Source of the DNA: Gordonia gummivorans
GTDB lineage: Bacteria > Actinomycetota > Actinomycetes > Mycobacteriales > Mycobacteriaceae
Reading direction: 5' to 3'
NCBI RefSeq assembly: GCF_022513585.1
Contig: NZ_JAKWBF010000001.1
Location: forward strand, 310,001-374,000
DNA: 64,000 nucleotides
Numbering within the stretch: position 1 is the stretch's first letter; each line of letters opens with the position of its first letter. Positions 32,084-39,548 of the stretch are shown in pieces. The translations under genes were made by a program, and so were the position numbers. Under the pieces are notes generated by a model. The model was not told the DNA's origin and did not search any database. It worked only from the letters and a program-made list of their open reading frames with translations.

Positions 32084-33594
32084 GACCGCTCCGAGCCGAC
32101 TTCGGCCGCCGACGCCAGGAAGCTTCCCCGGACTGCGGAATGATGCTCGTGGATCTCCAGATTCCTTACGCAGCCGGGACATTCGACGACACTCCCCGGC
32201 GCGGCCTCGACCCGGAAGGTGTCGCGGCAATGCGCACAGTACATCGGCAGGTCACGGGTGTGCGTGACGAACGCGCTCAGCTCCGCGTCGGTCGCCCCGG
32301 CCTCACGGGCCAGCGCCAGAGCCATCATCACGTCGTACTGACCGCCGGTCACCAGAATCCTTGTTCCCGTGCGTGCATCGTCAAACGCATCGAGCAGCAC
32401 GGCGAGATCCGCTTCCTCCGAAAGGGAGTCGAGCACCAGCAGCCGCGTGGGGCCGGCAGCCTCTGCGGCACCGACCCACAGGCGCGACACGTGGCCGGTC
32501 TGGGCGTCCTCGCCTATGCCGACGACGAGGAACGCGGCTCCGGTGGTGTCCACGGTAGGTGGTGTCGTCGGCCAGATGGGCATGCCGAGAGCCGGCACAT
32601 CAGGAACACTCGCAGCCGCCCGCAGCCACTGGGCGGCCCGCTGCTTGTACTTGATCACGCCCTTGTAATCGGCCATGTCCGAAGGCAGTTCGTCGAACAC
32701 CTCGGCCGCGCGCAGGCGCCACGCCTCCACTGTCGCGAGCTGCTCGAGCGGCAACATGTAGGTGCGGATGAGGAACATCAGCGCACCGGAGTCGGGCAGG
32801 CGGACGAGATGTTGTACCTCGACGCGCAGGTGGACGAGGCGTCCGAACTCGGCGTCGTAGACGTGCCCGATCATCTCGCGGTCGGGTCCCCACTCCGGGT
32901 AGCCTTCGGTCGACACGTCGAGGCGACGGCCGATGGTCATCGTCCAGTTGGTGCGTCGGTACGGCTTATGTGGTTGCAATCGTTTGAGGAACTCGTGTGC
33001 GCGGGTGATGACGCCCATCTTGCGGACCCGGGGTACCGGTCCGTGGATTTCGAGGAAGCTCATGCCGACGTCGAAGCCGAAGCTCCAGTCCGCCGCGAAG
33101 GTGATGACACCTGCGTCGACGAACAGCGTGTCGCAGCGCTGATCGAGCAGAGCGATGTCTTCCTGAACCTGAGATGCGATGTAGCGCAGGGGTTCTTCCG
33201 GAAGTGTCGTCGAATCCCCGTAGCGGAAGGTCTGCTCGACGTCGAGCAGGTCGTTGCGCCAGTGCCAGGTGTCGGTGCCGGTCGAGGTGAGGTGCATGGT
33301 GTCGGGGTAGGCCGCCGACAGCGCGCGCATCAACGTCAGCATCGCATCCCACGCCGCCGGTGCCATGTGCGGGAGCACCGCGTGACGGGTGGGATCGGCC
33401 GCCAGGACCGCGGCTCGCTCGGCGAGCTCGTGGTGGTACTCGGAGTCGATGTCGACGACCGCGGCGCCCCAGACGCCTCCGGCGGTGACCACCGGCTCAC
33501 CGGCCGGTTCGACGTTGGTGGAGTAGCGGTAGCGATCCTCGGGGAAGGGAAACGGGAACCCGGCGACGAGGTCGGGTGAGAGCGACACGGTCAC
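32080..33594 (-). CDS. DUF3445 N-demethylase fused to a DmmA-like zinc-ribbon domain
   Basis: 504 residues from GTG 33594 (GTGA overlap). Residues 1-320 are a DUF3445 heme N-demethylase domain (YRYSTNVEPAG; DTMHLTSTGTDTWHWRNDLLD; VITFAADWSFGFDVGMSFLEIHGPVPR), clearly paralogous to copy 1. After a Pro-rich linker (330-350) follows a second domain (350-492) like the dimethylamine monooxygenase subunit DmmA, ending in a zinc ribbon with Cys453, Cys456, Cys472, Cys475 and EIHEHHSAVRGSFLA. A standalone DmmA-like protein with the same C-x2-C-x15-C-x2-C pattern is encoded three genes earlier. The fusion implies the demethylase and DmmA subunits contact each other. Confidence 0.82.
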   Translation of the reverse strand: MTVSLSPDLVAGFPFPFPEDRYRYSTNVEPAGEPVVTAGGVWGAAVVDIDSEYHHELAERAAVLAADPTRHAVLPHMAPAAWDAMLTLMRALSAAYPDTMHLTSTGTDTWHWRNDLLDVEQTFRYGDSTTLPEEPLRYIASQVQEDIALLDQRCDTLFVDAGVITFAADWSFGFDVGMSFLEIHGPVPRVRKMGVITRAHEFLKRLQPHKPYRRTNWTMTIGRRLDVSTEGYPEWGPDREMIGHVYDAEFGRLVHLRVEVQHLVRLPDSGALMFLIRTYMLPLEQLATVEAWRLRAAEVFDELPSDMADYKGVIKYKQRAAQWLRAAASVPDVPALGMPIWPTTPPTVDTTGAAFLVVGIGEDAQTGHVSRLWVGAAEAAGPTRLLVLDSLSEEADLAVLLDAFDDARTGTRILVTGGQYDVMMALALAREAGATDAELSAFVTHTRDLPMYCAHCRDTFRVEAAPGSVVECPGCVRNLEIHEHHSAVRGSFLASAAEVGSERS

Positions 33595-34586
33595 AGCGGA
33601 ACCTCCAGGGTGCAGCCGTCGGGGGCGCGGGAGACGCACGGCATGATCGCTTCTCTCGAGGACTTCTCCTCGTCGCTGAGGAACAGATCGCGGTGGACGG
33701 CCTCCCCGGCGGTCAGTGGTATGCGGCACTCACCGCACACACCCTGTCGGCAGAGATTCGGGATCGAGATCCCGGTGGCCTCCAGGGCTTCGAGCATGCT
33801 GGTGCCCGACGGGACGTCCAGCGTCGTACTGCTCTCGGTCAACCGCAGGCGGAACGGGTCGCCGGCATCGAGTGCGTCGATTCCGAAGCGCTCGAAGTGA
33901 ATACGCGATTCGGGCCAGCCCAGCGCCACGGCCGTCTCGACGACGTGGTCGATGAGCGGTCCGGGGCCGCAGGTATAGAGGTGAGTGCCGACCGGCTGCT
34001 CGCGCAGCACCACCGAGAGTCGCACGGCGAAATCGGCTCGCGCGGTGAAGAGTTCGGCGTCCGTTCCGCCCAGTTCGACGACGTCGTCGACGTGTGCCGC
34101 GTTGTCGGGGCGGAAGGTGTAGAGAATCTGCACCTTTCGCCGCCATCGTGCGGCGGCACGCAGGTGCGACACGATCGGTGTCACCCCGATCCCACCGGCC
34201 ACCAGCAGATGCTTGGCCGCACGTGCGACGGGGGCAAAGGCACTGCGAGGTGGGAGGACACGAACCAGATCGCCCACCCGCACGTGGTCGTGCATCCACA
34301 CCGAACCGCCCGCGCCGTCGGCGACGCGCAGCACCGAGATCGAGTACTCGATCGGGTCGGTCCCGTCGGAGGTGAGGCTGTAGGCGTTGGTGTGTGGACC
34401 TGCGTGAACCACCAGATGACTGCCGGGAATGAAGCCGGGTAGCGGTGCACCCTGCGGATCGGCGAAAGTGAACGTGCGGATCGACCTGCCGGACTGGGTG
34501 ATCCCGGTGACGATCAGCGTCAGCGCACCAATGCTCGGGGCGGCGGTGTTCACCTCGCTCGACTCGGCGCTCACAGCGAGTTTCAT
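33591..34586 (-). CDS. PDR/VanB-type flavin-2Fe-2S reductase, copy 2
   Basis: 331 residues from ATG 34586, overlapping the DmmA-like stop by four bases; the open frame continues upstream but only through that neighbour. Same three-domain layout as copy 1: flavin barrel (GPHTNAYSLTSDG), NAD(P)-binding LLVAGGIGVTPIVSHLRA and YTCGPGPLIDHVVETA, and a C-terminal ferredoxin NLCRQGVCGECRIPLTAGE with a further Cys in IMPCVSR. It is coupled to the DUF3445-DmmA fusion that follows, so each demethylase copy is paired with its own reductase, pointing to duplication of a two-gene unit. Confidence 0.87.
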   Translation of the reverse strand: MKLAVSAESSEVNTAAPSIGALTLIVTGITQSGRSIRTFTFADPQGAPLPGFIPGSHLVVHAGPHTNAYSLTSDGTDPIEYSISVLRVADGAGGSVWMHDHVRVGDLVRVLPPRSAFAPVARAAKHLLVAGGIGVTPIVSHLRAAARWRRKVQILYTFRPDNAAHVDDVVELGGTDAELFTARADFAVRLSVVLREQPVGTHLYTCGPGPLIDHVVETAVALGWPESRIHFERFGIDALDAGDPFRLRLTESSTTLDVPSGTSMLEALEATGISIPNLCRQGVCGECRIPLTAGEAVHRDLFLSDEEKSSREAIMPCVSRAPDGCTLEVPL

Positions 34587-35197
34587 CGGTCGGACTCCTG
34601 ATGCGTCCCGGGCGCGCGGGCGGGCTCCTCGGCATCGACCATGTAGCCGAGGTACGAGCCCGTTCTGCGCGAAACGTGATAGTAGACAAGCAGATTGCGT
34701 GCGCATCCGTTGCAGGTGATCACGTCGTCGACCTCGGCCACGACCTGATTCACCACGCGACAATGGGAGCAGAAGACGTCGATGGCGCCCGAACCGGCGA
34801 CGGTGACGTGGATCTCGTCGTCGTTGAGACCGGCATTCACACCCGAGGCGCGCACGGTGAGACACGCGCCGGCCGGACCGGACACGAGAACCCGTACGCC
34901 GACGACACTGCGTGACACAGCCGCGCGCAGTCCGGCCGCAGCGCCCGACGCGTCGGCGTGGGTGACCTGCGCAACGGGTGCCGCGTCGCCAATGGCGCGC
35001 GCCCAGGTGTCGACGTTCGCGCAGCCCTCATCGCCGATGCCGACGAGCACATACGAGGTACCAGCCGGGATCGGCAGATCGGCCGGCGACGCGGCGTCCT
35101 CTGCGATGGCGGGCCGGGCCCAGCTCGGGATGCTCGAGTATGCGATCTGTGTGTATTCCTCGCCGGCGGAAGCCGGCGAATCGACCAGCTCGGTCAT
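34583..35197 (-). CDS. DmmA-like dimethylamine monooxygenase subunit (standalone)
   Basis: 204 residues. The middle resembles a nucleotide-binding-like alpha/beta domain (TSYVLVGIGDEGCANVDTWARAIGD; VGVRVLVSGPAGACL) and the end is a zinc ribbon: Cys143, Cys146, Cys162, Cys165 followed by NLLVYYHVSRRTGSYLGYM. It matches the C-terminal domain of the fused protein at 32080-33594. DmmA is one of the polypeptides required for dimethylamine monooxygenase in proteobacteria; its exact role is not known. The cupin gene ends 6 bp upstream and the reductase overlaps downstream. Confidence 0.75.
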   Translation of the reverse strand: MTELVDSPASAGEEYTQIAYSSIPSWARPAIAEDAASPADLPIPAGTSYVLVGIGDEGCANVDTWARAIGDAAPVAQVTHADASGAAAGLRAAVSRSVVGVRVLVSGPAGACLTVRASGVNAGLNDDEIHVTVAGSGAIDVFCSHCRVVNQVVAEVDDVITCNGCARNLLVYYHVSRRTGSYLGYMVDAEEPARAPGTHQESDR

Positions 35198-35203
35198 TCC
35201 GCG

Positions 35204-35590
35204 TCAGAGCAGTGTCGCGTCGCGCTGACCGGTGTAGAAGGCCAGGGCGTAGCTCGGTGTGCTGAAGTAGATCTTCGAGCCCTTCGGGAAGAAGATCGCG
35301 TCCTTGGCCTTCGCGACCGACTTCTGCCCGGTCTCCTTGTTTTCCAGGAGGAACTCACCCTCCAGGACGACCTTCATCTCGTCGTACTCGTACTCGTAGT
35401 ACAGCGGCGCATCGGTGTGACGGAGCTCGAAGAAGCCGCTGCACATGGGGCTGCCGTCCGGGTTCTCATACGCGTCTCCGATGAAGCCCTCGGTGCCGGG
35501 GTACTCCGCCTCCGGCATTCTGGGCAGGCCCTTCCAGGCGTCACTGGTCACACGGAATTCGGTCGCTTGGGTGGTGCTCTCGACGGTCAC
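35204..35590 (-). CDS. EutQ-like cupin protein, first gene of the N-demethylase operon
   Basis: 128-residue single-domain cupin. The beta-barrel is read as CSGFFELRHTDAPLYYEYEYDEMKVVLEGEFLLENKETGQKSVAKAKDAIFFPKGSKIYFSTPSYALAFYTGQ; the family likeness is to EutQ-type cupins of ethanolamine operons. The usual His metal ligands are largely replaced by Tyr/Glu (LYYEYEYDE), so metal binding is uncertain. As leader of a six-gene chain with 4-6-bp junctions it probably has an accessory or substrate-binding role in amine oxidation. Confidence 0.72.
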   Translation of the reverse strand: MTVESTTQATEFRVTSDAWKGLPRMPEAEYPGTEGFIGDAYENPDGSPMCSGFFELRHTDAPLYYEYEYDEMKVVLEGEFLLENKETGQKSVAKAKDAIFFPKGSKIYFSTPSYALAFYTGQRDATLL

Positions 35591-35657
35591 ATTGGCTCCT
35601 TCGGGGGTTTCACGGGCTCGAAGAACGCTGGATCATCTCAGTGGACTTCGTTGCATG

Positions 35658-35680
35658 CTATGAAACATAGTGACTGTTTC
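35658..35680. promoter_or_regulatory. Overlapping palindromes upstream of the N-demethylase operon
   Basis: Two interlocked perfect inverted repeats: CTATG-AAA-CATAG (35658-35670) and GAAACA-N7-TGTTTC (35662-35680). They lie 68-90 bp before the cupin ATG in a markedly AT-rich stretch and abut the GlnR-type box, so they may be the site of a second, repressing regulator. Confidence 0.5.
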
Positions 35681-35702
35681 GAACGTGTGACATGTGTGTT
35701 TA
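35676..35702 (-). promoter_or_regulatory. GlnR-type box upstream of the N-demethylase operon
   Basis: On the minus strand: TAAAC-N6-GTCAC-N6-GAAAC, three elements in 11-bp register. The GTCAC-ACGTTC-GAAAC core is a perfect match to gTnAc-N6-GaAAc, and the flanking TAAAC differs at one base. The cupin start is 85 bp downstream. Confidence 0.72.
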
Positions 35703-35809
35703 TGCGTGAGAAACATCGTCTTCTACAGTGAGACTCACATCACATTCGTGCATTCGCGAAAAAACGGACACAGTGGCCGTGCTTCGTTACCCGGCCACCT
35801 GTGGGGAGT

Positions 35810-37153
35810 TCAGTCGAGCCAGTCGAGCACGGACGCCGCCGTCCAGCTCTGCTGCATGCTGCCGAGCGGCTCGCCGGTGAAGGGCTCGTAGTATTCCGCG
35901 AACGAGCCGTCGGTGGCCTGTCGCAATCCCTCGTCACGCAGTCGGGCGGATCGTTCCGTCCAGCCACGCCGAGCAAATGCCCAGCTGAACAGCCAGGTCA
36001 TCACCGGCCATACCGGCCCACGCCAGTATTCGCGGGGGCGGAAGTCCGCCGAGATCGGCGACGTCGACGGTGGTACCGCGTACCGGAGGTCGGGGTGCCC
36101 GCAGAACCGCGGACCGTCGAACAGACGCAGCAGAGCCCGCTCACGTTCGCGGGAGAGCCCGCCGCACAGGAGCGGGGCGAACACCGCGATGGTGTCGGTG
36201 TTGATCCACGCATTCGCTCGCAGATCGAAGTCGCGCGCCGCGCCGTTGCGATCGTTGGCGGCCGCGACGACGCCGGCGCGGAAGCGATCCGACCAGGCGC
36301 GGAGGTCGCGCACATCCGACCGCGGCTTCGAGTAGTCCTCGCCGATGGTGGCCAGCACGTCGCAGGCCACCGAGAAGATGGCGCTGACGAACACGTCCTC
36401 GACGGCGAAGTCCATCGTCTTGGGCAGCACCGCGTCGTCGTAGTTGGCGCGCTTCATCTGCTCCACCAGCCAGATGTAGCGGTCGTACTCGAGGTTGGAC
36501 GGTCGCATCGACGCGTCGCCGCCGACGTGGTCGAGATCGGCCCGCTTGTAGGGCGGAAGGTCAGCTCCGGGAACCACATTCGAATAGGGCTTATCCCACC
36601 GTGGCGAGTTGTCCATGCCGGATTCCCAGCCGTGGAAGATGGTGATCCGGCCGCGGCCGCTGGGATCGCGGGCGTCGGCGAGCCACCGGTGCCACCGCAT
36701 CAGCGCACCCCAACGGCGGTCGATGAACTCGTTGGCCGCGGCTCGAGTGGTACGACCGTGCCGACGTGAGTGGTCGAGGATGCGCTGCACGGCGATCGCG
36801 TGGACGGGCGGCTGGGTGATTCCGGAGGTGTCGGGGAAATCGGGCGAGCAGTCGGCCAGCCGGGCGCACTCCCAGCGCGACGGTCCGGGAAAATAGCCAT
36901 CCCGGCCGTTGGCGAAGACGATGTGCGGGATCATGCCGTTGCGCCACTGCGCGGACAGCAAGGTGTCCATCTCGATGACGGCACGTTCGACGGACAGCGG
37001 CGCCAGCCCGACCGTCACGAACGCGGCATCCCAGCTCCACATGTGTGGGTAGAGGCGGGGCGCGGCGCTCGTCATCGTCCCCAGGTCGTTGCCGCGCAGG
37101 AGATAGGCGGCGCGGGCCGACAACTGCGTTGGGGTGAATCCGTACCGTGCCAC
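35810..37153 (-). CDS. ggH: Glucosylglycerate hydrolase (GH63)
   Basis: 447 residues from GTG 37153 (GTG 37168 is also possible; the longer open frame upstream overlaps the divergent SDR gene). The sequence closely follows mycobacterial glucosylglycerate hydrolase: FTPTQLSARAAYLLRGNDLGTM, YPHMWSWDAAFVTVGLAPLSVERAVIEMDTLLSAQWRNGMIPHIVF, FHGWESGMDNSPRWD, EYWRGPVWPVMTWLFSW and FAEYYEPFTGEPLGSMQQSW. It hydrolyses glucosylglycerate to glucose and glycerate. Mycobacteria accumulate this solute under nitrogen starvation and degrade it on nitrogen recovery, which is notable because the gene sits next to a GlnR-box amine operon. Confidence 0.85.
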   Translation of the reverse strand: MARYGFTPTQLSARAAYLLRGNDLGTMTSAAPRLYPHMWSWDAAFVTVGLAPLSVERAVIEMDTLLSAQWRNGMIPHIVFANGRDGYFPGPSRWECARLADCSPDFPDTSGITQPPVHAIAVQRILDHSRRHGRTTRAAANEFIDRRWGALMRWHRWLADARDPSGRGRITIFHGWESGMDNSPRWDKPYSNVVPGADLPPYKRADLDHVGGDASMRPSNLEYDRYIWLVEQMKRANYDDAVLPKTMDFAVEDVFVSAIFSVACDVLATIGEDYSKPRSDVRDLRAWSDRFRAGVVAAANDRNGAARDFDLRANAWINTDTIAVFAPLLCGGLSRERERALLRLFDGPRFCGHPDLRYAVPPSTSPISADFRPREYWRGPVWPVMTWLFSWAFARRGWTERSARLRDEGLRQATDGSFAEYYEPFTGEPLGSMQQSWTAASVLDWLD

Positions 37154-37234
37154 CCGTCGATTCTGCACTGACTCCTGTGCGTCCGCTGCGCGAGTGTCTT
37201 CGTCGGGCCACTGAGCATCGGTAGTGTCGGATGG

Positions 37235-37915
37235 GTGCCCACCGCATTGATCACCGGGGCCAGCCGCGGCCTCGGGGCCGAGATCGCCCGCCAGCTCGCG
37301 CCAACCCACGACCTGCTGCTCGGCGGACGGCCGTCACCGCAGCTCGACCATCTCGCCACGCAACTCGACGGGGCGAGCACATTTCCCGTGGAGCTGACCG
37401 ACTACGACGAGGTCGCGGCCGCCGTCGAAGCTGTTTCCGAGCTCGACGTCCTGGTGCACAACGCCGGTGTCGGGAGCAGCCTCGAGATGGTCGCCGACAC
37501 CCCCGTCGAGGAGTGGCACCACGTGCTCGAGGTGAACCTCGTCGCGGTGGCCGAACTCACGCGGCTGCTCCTGCCTGCGCTGCGCTCCGCGCAGGGACAC
37601 GTGGTGTTCATCAACTCCGGCGCGGGCCGCAACGCCCGTGCGCACTGGGCGCCCTACGCCGCGAGCAAGTTCGGGCTGCGCGCACTCGCCGACGCGCTGC
37701 GCGCCGAAGAGCCGACGCTGCGCGTCACATCCATCTACCCGGGCCGTATCGACACAGACATGCAGCGCGACCTGGTCGCCATCGAAGGGCGCGACTACGA
37801 CGCCGCCCAGTTCCTGCGGCCCGAGACGGTCGCCACCGCGGTGGCGCACGCCATCCACACCCCCGCCGACGCGCATCCGCAGGACATCGTGCTTCGGCCG
37901 ACGGGTCGCGGCTGA
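37235..37915 (+). CDS. Short-chain dehydrogenase/reductase
   Basis: 226-residue classical SDR from GTG 37235. The NAD(P)-binding motif is ALITGASRGLGAEIA, the structural motif NAG appears as VLVHNAGVGSS, and the catalytic Ser-Tyr-Lys as INSGAGRNARAHWAPYAASKFGLRAL, with the PG motif in SIYPGRIDTDM. It is divergent from ggH with a short gap. Substrate unknown. Confidence 0.85.
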   Translation: MPTALITGASRGLGAEIARQLAPTHDLLLGGRPSPQLDHLATQLDGASTFPVELTDYDEVAAAVEAVSELDVLVHNAGVGSSLEMVADTPVEEWHHVLEVNLVAVAELTRLLLPALRSAQGHVVFINSGAGRNARAHWAPYAASKFGLRALADALRAEEPTLRVTSIYPGRIDTDMQRDLVAIEGRDYDAAQFLRPETVATAVAHAIHTPADAHPQDIVLRPTGRG

Positions 37916-38316
37916 GGGGTCGTCAATCGAAATCGTCGGCGGACCAGATGATCGACGTCCGGCCGCTCGCCGCATCCGGAACCGCCCACAGCCGACGCTC
38001 GACGTGGTGACCGATGCGGCGCGGTGGGCGTAAGAGTTTCCACAGGTCAGGAGCCGGAAAGCAGTACTCCTCGGATCAGCGACCCACCCGCCGTCTGCGG
38101 CGGCGATCGTGGAAGCGGGCAGCGGGTCGTCGTCGGGGGCGGGTGGCACACAAAGTGGGGGAAGAAACTTCTTCCCCCACCCTTGGTGTCGTCCCCTAGG
38201 AATTTCTAGCGGACGACTATGAAACCCGGGGAAGAAGTTCTTCCCCTAGATTTTGCGGGCACCGCGCTGATGCGTTTTCCCAGGTCAGCGGGGCTGGTCA
38301 CCTGACTCCTCGGGGA
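37916..38316. other. 401-bp non-coding gap between convergent SDR and ketosteroid isomerase genes
   Basis: No convincing gene on either strand. The right half holds the 110-bp palindromic repeat copy 2; the left half shows GC-rich sequence with no motif I can name. Confidence 0.55.
38151..38258 (-). repeat. ~110-bp dispersed palindromic repeat, copy 2
   Basis: Opens CAAAGTGGGGGAAGAAACTT and closes GAAGTTCTTCCCCTAGATTT TGCGGG. Its reverse complement aligns along its length with copy 3 (56295-56406), including GCAAAATCTAGGGGAAGA at one end and GGGGGAAGAAGTTTCTTCCC at the other. It lies in a convergent gene gap, like the other two copies. Confidence 0.75.
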
Positions 38317-38712
38317 TCAGAGCTGCTTGAGATCCGACTGCTGCCAGACGGCGCGCATGGTCGAGATCTTGCCGTCGGCGTCGAACACCATGATGTCGAC
38401 CGGGGTGATCTCGAAGCGCATTCCTGCGGTGCCGGTGACGAGAGTGAACTCGAAGACCGCGGTGTCGCCGGCGACCTTCTTCCACTTCAGGGTCGCGGTC
38501 CGCTCGTCCATGCCGGTGATGATCGAGTAGAACTCGATCAGCTGCTCACGGGTGTCGCGGATGTCCGCGCCGATCGGGTCCTCGACGGTCGCGTTCGCCG
38601 CGTAGAGGTCGGCGATCTGCTCGGCCGTGCCGGTCGTCAGGTACTCGATGTAGGAGTCCACCACGGCGTCGATCTTCTCCGCGAGCCCTGCCTGGTCAAC
38701 GGTCATGTTCAT
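38317..38712 (-). CDS. Delta5-3-ketosteroid isomerase-like protein (NTF2/SnoaL fold)
   Basis: 131 residues aligning with bacterial ketosteroid isomerase: YIEYLTTGTAEQIADLYAANATVEDPIG corresponds to YIELVDVGDIEAIVQMYADDATVEDPFG of the Pseudomonas putida enzyme. Catalytic positions appear kept: Tyr21, Asp45 (proton transfer) and Asp106 in PVDIMVFDADG. It should shift the steroid C5-C6 double bond to C4-C5 during sterol/steroid catabolism. A KstR-type operator sits 10 bp before the start, supporting a role in cholesterol degradation. Confidence 0.82.
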   Translation of the reverse strand: MNMTVDQAGLAEKIDAVVDSYIEYLTTGTAEQIADLYAANATVEDPIGADIRDTREQLIEFYSIITGMDERTATLKWKKVAGDTAVFEFTLVTGTAGMRFEITPVDIMVFDADGKISTMRAVWQQSDLKQL

Positions 38713-38722
38713 CCTCCGAAAT

Positions 38723-38736
38723 TAGAACGTGTTCTA
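38723..38736. promoter_or_regulatory. KstR-type operator
   Basis: TAGAACGTGTTCTA fits the KstR consensus TnnAACnnGTTnnA exactly and is a palindrome apart from the central GT. It is immediately upstream of the ketosteroid isomerase ATG, where KstR binding would block transcription until a cholesterol-derived CoA thioester accumulates. Confidence 0.75.
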
Positions 38737-38873
38737 GTCGTGACGCTAGCACGCCGCCCGCCGGTCAGAAAGATGCTTCGAGCGAACGACGCTTCCCGAC
38801 GGGCCGTCGCGGATTTGGTAGGTTCGGCCCACAGGCACGGCGCCGACCCGGCGTCCAAAGGGGGAGAAGGTCG

Positions 38874-39548
38874 ATGATCGCCCTCGCGGCCGGGCTGGAC
38901 CCCGACAACGAGCAGGCCCGCGAATGGGCCAAGGACGAGCTGTCCAAACAGGAGTATCAGCCGAAGGAACCCAACTGGTTGCAGCGTGCCGGTGAGAACA
39001 TTCTCGAGTGGTTCGCCAACACGTTCACCGGCCTCGGCGACGTCTCGCAGCCCCTCACGATCATCTTCTGGGTTCTGGTCGCGGCCGTCGCGACCTGGCT
39101 CATCATCTACCTCGCCCGGTTCGTTCGTCGAACTCCCAAGAAGAAGACGACCGACACCGAGACCGCGCAATCGGTACTCGGCTCGGAACCCCTGAGTGCC
39201 AAGCAGTTACGCGAGCAGGCTCGGGAAGCCCTCGACGGCGGGGATTTCGACGCCTGCGTCGTGGCCGCGATGCGTGCGGTGGCGCAGCGGGCATTCGAGC
39301 GCCGGCTGCTCGACGACGCACCCTCGTTGACCGCCCACGAGGTCGCCACACGACTCGTGCGACGCTTCCCCGACCACACCACCCGCCTGCGCGACTGCGC
39401 CGATCTGTTCGACGCGATCGCCTACGGCGATCGGCACGCCTCTCGAGATCAGGCCCACCGGGCACTGGAACTGGAATCCGAGCTCGCATCGACCCGGCCC
39501 GAGGACGACACCGAGGTCGCCGATGACCGATTCGCGGTGCCTCGATGA
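38874..39548 (+). CDS. DUF4129 domain membrane protein
   Basis: 224 residues: a short N-terminal segment, one TM helix (about 62-82, PLTIIFWVLVAAVATWLIIYLARFV), then a cytoplasmic domain with LREQAREALDGGDFDACVVAAMRAVAQRAFERRLLDDAPSLTAHEVATRL, characteristic of DUF4129. It is the first gene of a cluster that matches Mycobacterium tuberculosis Rv3690-Rv3695 in order. Overlaps DUF4350 by ATGA. Function unproven; clusters of this kind are thought to be MoxR-dependent maturation or envelope-stress modules. Confidence 0.82.
   Translation: MIALAAGLDPDNEQAREWAKDELSKQEYQPKEPNWLQRAGENILEWFANTFTGLGDVSQPLTIIFWVLVAAVATWLIIYLARFVRRTPKKKTTDTETAQSVLGSEPLSAKQLREQAREALDGGDFDACVVAAMRAVAQRAFERRLLDDAPSLTAHEVATRLVRRFPDHTTRLRDCADLFDAIAYGDRHASRDQAHRALELESELASTRPEDDTEVADDRFAVPR

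Noticed and set aside
38014..38209. Small plus-strand frames ending in the 110-bp repeat
   Set aside because: Their C-terminal residues are encoded by the repeat; no start signal or family.
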